20,024 nucleotides of DNA from Faecimorpha sp963627615. Its GTDB lineage: Bacteria; Bacillota; Clostridia; Lachnospirales; Bianqueaceae. The stretch lies in contig CAVGBV010000044.1 of the NCBI GenBank assembly GCA_963627615.1, positions 1 to 20,024 on the forward strand. The letters run 5' to 3'. Positions 8,427-14,688 of the stretch are shown here, in pieces. Both the position numbers and the translations under genes were made by a program. The notes beneath the pieces were generated by a model. That model was given only the letters and a program-made list of their open reading frames with translations. It had not been told where the DNA came from and made no database searches. How positions within the stretch are numbered: position 1 is the first letter of the stretch; each line of letters starts with the position of its first letter.

Positions 8427-9300
8427 CGGTTTTTCCCCCTTTTCTCGTATACTGTCTCAGCTTGTTCCGAATGACTTTGGACTTTTTCTCTTTTTCATCC
8501 TTGTACTGGAACTGATTCATGATAAAATCACGGTCAATATCCCGGACGATTTTTCCTCCCTGCGCCATCGACATGGAACCGGTCTCTTCGGATACGACAA
8601 AAATCTTGGCGTCCGACACCTCGCTGAGTCCCAACGCCGCTCTATGTCTTGTCCCCATAGCTTTGCTGATATTCATGTTGGCTGACAGCGGCAGATAACA
8701 TGTAGCGGAAGTAATCCGGTTGTTCCGGATCAATACGGCTCCGTCATGAAGCGGAGTATTATGTTCGAAGATATTGATGAGCAGCTGCGATGTCACAACC
8801 GCGTCCACCGGAATACCCGTCTCCTCGTATTCTCCCAGTTTGACTTCCTGCTCCACCACGATCAGCGCTCCCGTCTTGACGGCAGCCATCTGCTCCATCG
8901 CGTCCGCGATCTCCGATACCGTCTCTCTGGTAACCTGACCGGCATTCTCCTCGCTGGCCAGAATGGAGAACAGTCCGCCGTGCCCCAGCTTTTCCAGCGC
9001 GCGCCGGATCTCCGGCTGAAATATAATGACCACAGCCAAAACTCCGTAAACCATGGTATTCTGCAAAAGCCATGAACTCATGCTCATCTGCAGCATGGAA
9101 GTCGCCATCGCGATGATCAGGAGGAAAATGACTCCCTTAAAAAGCGTCCATGCCCTGGTCATACGGAACCAGACCAAAATCTGATATACTAAAAAAGCCA
9201 CAAATAAAATATCCAGCAGATCGATCAGTCCCAGTTTAGGGACGAACGTGATTCCGATACTGGAACGAACCCACTCCACTACCTGTTCAAACCATCCCAT
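8419..9300 (-). CDS. cdaA: Diadenylate cyclase CdaA (c-di-AMP synthase)
   Basis: CdaA joins two ATP molecules into cyclic di-AMP, a messenger that controls potassium and osmolyte uptake and cell-wall homeostasis. The 293-residue protein has three N-terminal membrane helices (about 26-45, 50-67 and 80-95) and a cytoplasmic DAC domain with the catalytic DGA (186-188, LHDGAVLI) and RHR (218-220, GTRHRAALG) motifs. The C-terminal tail is lysine-rich. The ATG at 9300 is preferred because AAGGAAG lies seven bases upstream and the protein then begins MGWFEQV, close to the membrane segment. A start at 9345 would add 15 residues without a good ribosome site. A 79-base gap with a stem-loop separates it from the upstream membrane gene; the downstream cdaR overlaps it. 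Confidence 0.97.
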   Translation of the reverse strand: MGWFEQVVEWVRSSIGITFVPKLGLIDLLDILFVAFLVYQILVWFRMTRAWTLFKGVIFLLIIAMATSMLQMSMSSWLLQNTMVYGVLAVVIIFQPEIRRALEKLGHGGLFSILASEENAGQVTRETVSEIADAMEQMAAVKTGALIVVEQEVKLGEYEETGIPVDAVVTSQLLINIFEHNTPLHDGAVLIRNNRITSATCYLPLSANMNISKAMGTRHRAALGLSEVSDAKIFVVSEETGSMSMAQGGKIVRDIDRDFIMNQFQYKDEKEKKSKVIRNKLRQYTRKGGKTDA

Positions 9301-9345
9301 AATCACACTTCCTTCCACCGATATTCTTTGCGGCGCAAACCACAC

Positions 9346-9372
9346 AAGGGCCGCCTTATGGGGGCAGCCCCT
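9346..9372 (-). promoter_or_regulatory. Stem-loop between the polytopic membrane gene and cdaA
   Basis: On the minus strand a 10-base-pair stem (AGGGGCTGCC with GGCGGCCCTT, two G-T wobbles) closes a seven-base loop (CCCATAA). It starts 8 bases after the upstream TAA. The bases after the stem are GTGTGGTTTG, not a T-run, so it is a poor rho-independent terminator in the sense direction. It may be a partial attenuator, an RNA-processing site or a 3'-end stabiliser that sets cdaA-cdaR levels apart from the upstream genes. Confidence 0.5.
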
Positions 9373-9379
9373 GTATTAT

Positions 9380-10750
9380 TTACTTTTTCTCCTTGTCTTC
9401 CTGTTGAGACTCCATATCCAATCCTTCGAAAAAGCCTCGGATAGTCTCTTCTGACCAGCCTGTCCGCTTAGCAAGCTCTTCAGCGCTTTCCGGTCTCGGC
9501 ACTTCAAAGTTCTCGCCATGTACCGGAGATTTCGGAATCTCTGTCCCCTCCGGTTTCTTTGGCTCCTGCTTTTCTTCCGTCTTCTGTTCCGGTTTTTCCT
9601 TGGTCTTATCCATCATATCCTTAGCTTTGCTGCCAAGCTGATGCAATACCGAATCCAGCTTCCGCGTTGCCTGCTGCTTCTTCTCATTGACCGCGGCCGC
9701 CAGTTTTTCCTCTCGCTCTGAAGGCACATGCTCTGCCTCCCCTTCCGGCTTCTCCATCGGCTCCAACTCATGCACTACCACCGGCTCGGTCTCGCGGCTC
9801 TCCTTGCTTCTTCCGGTCGTAATTGTCTTGACCTCGGTCTTATTGCGGATACCAAGAATCTTAGGGATGGCCCGCACATAATAGTAATACTCATCATCCG
9901 CGAACGCCAAACGCTGCGCCATCTGATAGTTGAGCGCCATATGGAAAAACTCCACCACGATCATAATCGCCAGTGATACGATCGGTATCACCAACGCTGC
10001 CAAAATACCTGTATCCGTCATACCTGCCATCTTGCCGACAATATAGCACACCAAGCCTACCAGTGCGCCCACGCACAAGGATAAATACCGCATATAATTG
10101 ATGCTGATCTTATTGAGCAGATATACAACCAATACGACACCCGCGCACAGGATCATCGTAAAGATCAGGTTCTCATTCTTAAGAAGCTGATCCCCGATAT
10201 AGCTCATGGTTTCCGACATGGCTGCCGGAAGCGCGTCTATCGCTGTCACATTAAACTGTGTAAACGCCGGAATAATCTTCAGGAATCCTGCCAGGAGAAT
10301 TCCTCCCACGATCGGTATGATAGAAAAGACGCCCATGTACAATCCCGCGAACAACGGAACGACCAGGACAAGATTCCATTTCATCGCCAACGGCATCAGG
10401 ATCATCAGCACCGTCTCATCCGGACAAAGTCTGGATACCATCACATAGAGTATCAGAAGCAGTGCCGCCGCCATAAGCGCTCCCCAGAAGGATACCTGAT
10501 AAATATTATAGACGATGATCGCTACTGAAAAGAACGCGACAAAACGGGCCGGCAGCAATACACACAAGAGCGCCAGCAACATATGCACAGAAAACGCGTT
10601 GAGCACTCCGATATTCTGAAAGCCGTCCCATCCTGCGATCTGCCGGAAAATAAACAGATATGCGCCGAACTTCAACAGCACCTTGGCGATCAGTTCATAT
10701 TGTTTGAAAATACGACAGATCCACCCTCTGATCATATAAATCGTTTTCAT
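9380..10750 (-). CDS. Polytopic membrane protein of unknown function with charged cytoplasmic tail
   Basis: I do not recognise a named family for this 456-residue protein. Residues about 20-270 hold roughly nine or ten hydrophobic helices. After the last helix a FADDEYYYYVRAIPKILG segment (about 283-300) leads into a long hydrophilic tail rich in Lys, Glu and Pro (about 300-456) that is probably disordered or coiled. The tail ends with a compact helical patch (SAEELAKRTGWSEETIRGFF). There is no Walker motif and no clear transporter signature. The ATG at 10750 has GAGG eight bases upstream. The gene follows a small two-helix membrane gene by 27 bases and precedes cdaA by 79. It may act with that small protein in a membrane complex or help localise CdaA; both ideas come only from gene order. 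Confidence 0.85.
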   Translation of the reverse strand: MKTIYMIRGWICRIFKQYELIAKVLLKFGAYLFIFRQIAGWDGFQNIGVLNAFSVHMLLALLCVLLPARFVAFFSVAIIVYNIYQVSFWGALMAAALLLILYVMVSRLCPDETVLMILMPLAMKWNLVLVVPLFAGLYMGVFSIIPIVGGILLAGFLKIIPAFTQFNVTAIDALPAAMSETMSYIGDQLLKNENLIFTMILCAGVVLVVYLLNKISINYMRYLSLCVGALVGLVCYIVGKMAGMTDTGILAALVIPIVSLAIMIVVEFFHMALNYQMAQRLAFADDEYYYYVRAIPKILGIRNKTEVKTITTGRSKESRETEPVVVHELEPMEKPEGEAEHVPSEREEKLAAAVNEKKQQATRKLDSVLHQLGSKAKDMMDKTKEKPEQKTEEKQEPKKPEGTEIPKSPVHGENFEVPRPESAEELAKRTGWSEETIRGFFEGLDMESQQEDKEKK

Positions 10751-10777
10751 AAATAATACCTCGTGTTTGTTCGTAAA

Positions 10778-11173
10778 TTATGACTGGAAGCGGTCAATCT
10801 GATCGAGACGTCCAAAATAGGTCTTCATCCTTTTTTCGGCCTTGGCATACCGAGTGCCATAAACCGCCGAACTCAGAAGAGAGATCAGAACACTGATCAG
10901 AAGATAGATCGCAACCGCTTTAATTACAAACCCCTGGTAATCAAAGTGGAGAAGATCTACGCTCTCCACATATACCAACTGGAAGATATACGCTACCAAA
11001 CCCGCCGCGTAAAACAGGGTCATCCAAACCTTGGTAATAAAACGATTGAGTGCAATGTAATCCGCCTTATAATACCGTCTGATAAAGCCGTCGCGCCGAA
11101 ACTGCTGACTATCCTCATACAGAGCAGCATGCGTCATAATTCGGATCTTCTGCTCATTGACCAATCCGTTCAC
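10778..11173 (-). CDS. Small two-helix membrane protein of unknown function
   Basis: This frame encodes up to 131 residues with two hydrophobic helices (about 50-70, WMTLFYAAGLVAYIFQLVYV, and 85-105, VIKAVAIYLLISVLISLLSS). A basic, tyrosine-rich N-terminus precedes them and a basic C-terminus follows. The start is unclear. The GTG at 11173 lies only one base after an AGAGGA; a TTG at 11164 has that site ten bases upstream; an ATG at 11137 has only a weak AGAAGA. I give the longest form, but the TTG start (128 residues) fits ribosome-site spacing better. It is the first gene behind the promoter at 11222-11250 and is followed 27 bases later by the polytopic membrane gene. No function can be named. 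Confidence 0.78.
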   Translation of the reverse strand: MNGLVNEQKIRIMTHAALYEDSQQFRRDGFIRRYYKADYIALNRFITKVWMTLFYAAGLVAYIFQLVYVESVDLLHFDYQGFVIKAVAIYLLISVLISLLSSAVYGTRYAKAEKRMKTYFGRLDQIDRFQS

Positions 11174-11221
11174 ATCCTCTACTTATATATTGAACCGCTC
11201 TACAACGATCCTCCACTATTA

Positions 11222-11250
11222 ATCATACCACAAAACACCGGCTTTTTCCA
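11222..11250 (-). promoter_or_regulatory. Sigma-A promoter with extended -10 for the cdaA-containing gene run
   Basis: On the minus strand the -35 hexamer is TGGAAA (11245-11250), then a 17-base spacer, then -10 TATGAT (11222-11227) preceded by TGG, the extended -10 element. An eight-A run just upstream of the -35 could act as an UP element. Transcription would begin near 11214, giving a 5' leader of about 40-50 bases. It lies in the 115-base gap after lysS, where I see no intrinsic terminator, so some lysS read-through is possible. Confidence 0.75.
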
Positions 11251-11288
11251 GTTTTTTTTAGATCTTAAGAATTTTTTCAGGAATAGAC

Positions 11289-12788
11289 TTACTTATTCCC
11301 CAACGGCTTCATTGCTGGGAACAGCAATACGTCACGAATCGAAGCGCTATTGGTCATCAGCATGATCATACGGTCCATACCGATTCCCAACCCGCCGGTA
11401 GGAGGCATGCCGTATTCCAAAGCGTTCAGGAAGTCCTCGTCCACTCCGGTCGCTTCTTCGTCGCCCGCTGCCTTCAGCTCTGCCTGATGTTCAAAACGCT
11501 TGCGCTGATCAATCGGATCGTTCAGCTCAGAGAACGCGTTCGCGTACTCCGCTCCGCCGATAAAGAGTTCAAAACGCTCGGTATAATCCGGCTTGTCCGG
11601 GCACCGCTTGGCCAGCGGAGAGATGTCTACCGGATGATTCATCAGGAAGGTCGGCTGCTGCAGCTTCTCCTCAACAAATTCTTCAATAAACAGGTTCAGG
11701 ATATCTCCCTTGCCATGACGTTCTTCATATTCGATATGATATTCTCTGGCCAGCGCTCTCGCCTGCTCCAGGGTCTCTACCTGTGTAAAATCTACACCTA
11801 CATACTTCTTGACCGCATCCACCATGCTGATCCGCTCGAAAGGCTGATCAAAATCAACCTCCAGCTCGCCGTAACGGACCTGGCCGGAGCCGCAGACCTT
11901 ATGCGCTACCGAACGGAAGATCTCCTCCGTAATATCCATCATTCCATATACATCCGTATACGCCTGGTACAATTCCAGAAGCGTAAACTCCGGATTGTGG
12001 CGGATATCAATTCCTTCATTACGGAATACTCTTCCGATCTCATATACTCTCTCAAAGCCGCCGACAATCAGCCGCTTCAGGTGAAGCTCCAACGCGATAC
12101 GCATATACATGTCGATATCCAGGGAATTGTGATGCGTAATAAAGGGTCTGGCCGACGCGCCGCCCGCCTGTGCGTGCAATACCGGTGTTTCCACCTCCAG
12201 GAAGCCCTTGCTGTCCAGCACGCGTCTTACCTCGCTGATGATCTGTGTACGCTTAATAAAGGTATCCTTTACCTCCGGATTGACAATCAGATCCAGATAC
12301 CGCTGACGATACCGAAGCTCTACATCCTTCAGGCCATGATACTTCTCCGGAAGCACCTTCAGGCTCTTGGACAGAAGTTCCAGGCGCTCTACATGAATGG
12401 AGACCTCACCCTTCTGCGTCTTAAAGACCTTACCGGCTACACCGACAATATCTCCTACATCCACCATCTTCTTGAAGAAAGCATACGGCTCATCTCCCAG
12501 ATCATCCCGGCGGACATAGATCTGAATCTGCCCCTGCTGATCCTGAACATGCGAAAAAGAGGCCTTACCCATCACACGCTTGCTCATAAGGCGGCCCGCG
12601 ATGGATACCTCCTGTCCTTCCATCTCCTCAAAATGCGCAATAATCTCCTGACTGTGCGCGGTTACACCATACTTGGTCACCTGATACGGATCCTGTCCGT
12701 TTTGCTGCAGTTCCCCCAGCTTGTCTCTTCTTAACTGCAGCAGCTCTGAAAGCTCCTGCTGTGTCTGCTGATGCTGTTCCTGTTCCAT
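11289..12788 (-). CDS. lysS: Lysyl-tRNA synthetase, class II
   Basis: LysS attaches lysine to tRNA-Lys using ATP. The 499-residue protein has the usual N-terminal OB-fold anticodon-binding domain (about 60-165, including VSIAGRLMSKRVMGKASF) and a class II catalytic domain. Motif 2 is seen in RVFRNEGIDIRHNPEFTLLE and motif 3 in GGLGIGMDRMIMLM, followed by the conserved IRDVLLFPAMKP end. Length is normal. The ATG at 12788 has AAGGAA seven bases upstream. It lies 29 bases after greA and is presumably co-transcribed with it, an arrangement common in Firmicutes. Confidence 0.98.
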   Translation of the reverse strand: MEQEQHQQTQQELSELLQLRRDKLGELQQNGQDPYQVTKYGVTAHSQEIIAHFEEMEGQEVSIAGRLMSKRVMGKASFSHVQDQQGQIQIYVRRDDLGDEPYAFFKKMVDVGDIVGVAGKVFKTQKGEVSIHVERLELLSKSLKVLPEKYHGLKDVELRYRQRYLDLIVNPEVKDTFIKRTQIISEVRRVLDSKGFLEVETPVLHAQAGGASARPFITHHNSLDIDMYMRIALELHLKRLIVGGFERVYEIGRVFRNEGIDIRHNPEFTLLELYQAYTDVYGMMDITEEIFRSVAHKVCGSGQVRYGELEVDFDQPFERISMVDAVKKYVGVDFTQVETLEQARALAREYHIEYEERHGKGDILNLFIEEFVEEKLQQPTFLMNHPVDISPLAKRCPDKPDYTERFELFIGGAEYANAFSELNDPIDQRKRFEHQAELKAAGDEEATGVDEDFLNALEYGMPPTGGLGIGMDRMIMLMTNSASIRDVLLFPAMKPLGNK

Positions 12789-12817
12789 TCTCTATTCCTT
12801 ATTCCTTCCTGTTTCTC

Positions 12818-13294
12818 TTATGCCTTAACAATCTTCAGTACCTTGAAGCTCATCTCGCCCTGCGGCGCTTCCACATGAACGAGTTCTCCCTCCTGCGCGC
12901 CCAACAGCGCCTTGCCTACCGGAGATTCATTGGAGATTCTGCCTTCTGCCGGATCCGCTTCTGTCGATCCTACGATCGTATATTCTACATCCTCATCAAA
13001 TTCCATATCGTGCAAAAGCACCGTATTGCCCAGAGATACTTTGCCCTCCTGCGCGTCCTCTTCATCGATCACTACCGCATTGCGCAGCATCTTTTCCAGT
13101 TCCGCGATCCGGCTCTCGATCTCACCCTGCTGATCCTTGGCAGCATCGTACTCGGCGTTTTCAGACAAATCTCCCTGCGCTCTCGCCTCTTTGATCTTCT
13201 GCGCAACCTCTTTTCGTTTGCTGATCTTAAGATCATTCAATTCCGCTTCCATCTTCTGCAGACCTTCGTATGTCAAAACCACTTTCTGTTCCAT
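12818..13294 (-). CDS. greA: Transcription elongation factor GreA
   Basis: GreA enters the secondary channel of RNA polymerase and stimulates cleavage of backtracked transcripts. The 158-residue protein is full length: an N-terminal coiled coil (about 1-75) carrying the acidic tip GDLSENAEYDAAKDQQ (about 41-56), and a C-terminal FKBP-like domain ending in SPVGKALLGAQEGE and FKVLKIVKA. The ATG at 13294 is preceded by AAAGGAAG about nine bases upstream. It is first in the greA-lysS transcript, directly behind a near-consensus promoter. Confidence 0.98.
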   Translation of the reverse strand: MEQKVVLTYEGLQKMEAELNDLKISKRKEVAQKIKEARAQGDLSENAEYDAAKDQQGEIESRIAELEKMLRNAVVIDEEDAQEGKVSLGNTVLLHDMEFDEDVEYTIVGSTEADPAEGRISNESPVGKALLGAQEGELVHVEAPQGEMSFKVLKIVKA

Positions 13295-13337
13295 AACGCC
13301 TAGCTTCCTTTCACTATTTTTAGTTCAATTGTTCCCT

Positions 13338-13366
13338 ATTATATAATAGTCATCAAAAAAAGTCAA
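13338..13366 (-). promoter_or_regulatory. Near-consensus sigma-A promoter of greA-lysS
   Basis: On the minus strand the -35 is TTGACT (13361-13366), the spacer is 17 bases and the -10 is a perfect TATAAT (13338-13343). The predicted start near 13331 leaves a leader of about 36 bases. The -35 hexamer contains the TGA stop codon of dusB, so the promoter is packed onto the end of the previous gene. The -10 lies inside a 14-base perfect palindrome (13336-13349). Confidence 0.9.
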
Positions 13367-14331
13367 TCCTTTAATTGTTCCTCGGCCTGAAACCGCGCCA
13401 GGATCTCTTTCAATTCATCCAGACTTGTGAGCTGCTGCATTGCCGAACGCAGCCGGCTGCTTCCCCGAAATCCCCGGGCATAAAAGCCGATATGCGCCCG
13501 CATCTCTCGCATGCCGGTATATTCCCCCTTCTGTTCACAGATCATCTGACTCTGCAAGAGGATCATACGGCATACCTCCGCGGCATCCGGCCGTTCCGGT
13601 TCCGGCTCACCGTTAAAGGCTGCCTGAATCTCCCGGAAAATCCACGGATTACCTCTGGCGGCTCTTCCGACCATGACACCGTCGCATCCTGTCTCTTTCT
13701 TCATCCGCAAGGCATCCTGACCACCGCGGATATCACCGTTGCCGATCACCGGGACCCGCAATGCCTGCTTGACCTGCCGGATAACCTCCCAATCGGCCTG
13801 TCCGTGATACATCTGCGCTGCTGTCCGGCCATGTACCGCGACCGCGGCGCATCCTCCCTCCTGTGCTGCCAGCGCTGCCTCCACCGCAAGATTATCCTCG
13901 CGGATCCCCTTGCGGATCTTGACGGTCACCGGGACCTGAACTCTTTCAGTAATGGCCCGCACAATCCGGTAGATCTTCTCCGGTTCCGCGAGAAGCGCGG
14001 AGCCCTCATGGTTTCGGAACACCTTAGGCGCCGGGCATCCCATATTGATGTCAATTCCGGCAAAGCGGTCCTGGATCCGTTCTGCCTGCGCCGCCATAAT
14101 TTCCGGCTCCGATCCGAAGATCTGCACAAATACCGGTGCTTCTTCCGGATCACAGTCTAAGTATTTCCAGGTATTTTCATTATTATAGGAAAGCGCCTTG
14201 GCACTGACCATCTCCGTCACCACCACATCGCATCCCATCCGCTTGCACAATCGGCGAAAGCTTTTATCCGTATAACCTGCCATCGGCGCCAGATATACGC
14301 CGTTTCCTACATCGACTCCGCCTACCTTCAT
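13363..14331 (-). CDS. dusB: tRNA-dihydrouridine synthase DusB
   Basis: This FMN-dependent enzyme reduces uridines in the tRNA D-loop to dihydrouridine. The 322-residue protein shows the Dus TIM-barrel landmarks: the N-terminal YLAPMAGYTDKSFRRLC, the catalytic cysteine at about 99 in DINMGCPAPKV, VKIRKG, HGRTAAQMYHG, the phosphate-binding NGDI segment, and GCDGVMVGRAARGNPWIF, followed by the helical RNA-binding end. The ATG at 14331 overlaps the upstream stop as ATGA and gives the expected beginning MKVGGVDVGN; the in-frame TTG at 14364 is not needed. The order dusB then lysS resembles the B. subtilis chromosome. I see no terminator after it; the greA promoter overlaps its stop codon. Confidence 0.96.
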   Translation of the reverse strand: MKVGGVDVGNGVYLAPMAGYTDKSFRRLCKRMGCDVVVTEMVSAKALSYNNENTWKYLDCDPEEAPVFVQIFGSEPEIMAAQAERIQDRFAGIDINMGCPAPKVFRNHEGSALLAEPEKIYRIVRAITERVQVPVTVKIRKGIREDNLAVEAALAAQEGGCAAVAVHGRTAAQMYHGQADWEVIRQVKQALRVPVIGNGDIRGGQDALRMKKETGCDGVMVGRAARGNPWIFREIQAAFNGEPEPERPDAAEVCRMILLQSQMICEQKGEYTGMREMRAHIGFYARGFRGSSRLRSAMQQLTSLDELKEILARFQAEEQLKD

Positions 14332-14684
14332 GACTTCTGCTGTCTGACCACCTTTCGGTACCAATCGGAAAGCTGCTGCAGAAGATCGGCATGCTCCCGC
14401 TCGATTTCCCGGATCAGCAGTCCGGCGCTGATTTCGTCATAGCCCAGATCTCCCTCTTCACAGGTACTGGCCAAATACACCTCGCCGTCCGCTTCAAATC
14501 CCATAACCGTAATGCCTCCGGCCTCTTCCGTCACCATGATCAGAAGCACCAGCACCTCTTTGCGTATTTCCTCCGGAAGCTTTCCCAGCTCCTCATTCCA
14601 GAAATACTTATCCGTATACTGACTTACCATTGCCAGCAGCGTACGCCCTTCCGCGTTGATCATCTCTTCTGTTGACTGTATCAT
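14328..14684 (-). CDS. Small conserved-looking cytoplasmic protein, function unknown
   Basis: The protein is 118 residues, acidic, and without membrane segments or a signal peptide. It begins MIQSTEEMINAEGRTLLAMV, has a central strand-rich stretch (ITVMGFEADGEVYLAS) and ends in a helix with EREHADLLQQLSDWYRKV. I recognise no catalytic motif. The ATG at 14684 lies four bases after the ftsH stop, with a weak GGGTGA ribosome site, while an in-frame TTG at 14696 would overlap ftsH. Its 3' end overlaps dusB as ATGA, so it is firmly inside the tilS-ftsH-dusB transcript. It looks like a Lachnospiraceae-type domain of unknown function, but I cannot confirm a family. Confidence 0.82.
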   Translation of the reverse strand: MIQSTEEMINAEGRTLLAMVSQYTDKYFWNEELGKLPEEIRKEVLVLLIMVTEEAGGITVMGFEADGEVYLASTCEEGDLGYDEISAGLLIREIEREHADLLQQLSDWYRKVVRQQKS

Positions 14685-14688
14685 CGTT

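Noticed and set aside
9301..9345. Separate promoter for cdaA in the 79-base gap
   Set aside because: A TTGTGT could serve as -35, but at 17 bases the -10 position reads ATATCG, too far from TATAAT.
11250..11288. Possible intrinsic terminator after lysS
   Set aside because: The A-rich stretch holds only small palindromes (TCTTAAGA, AGATCT) and no G+C stem with a T-run on the minus strand.
11487..12734. 415-codon open frame on the plus strand opposite lysS
   Set aside because: It lies wholly antisense to an intact, well-conserved lysS, has no domain-like composition and no ribosome site, and long antisense frames are common here because of codon bias.
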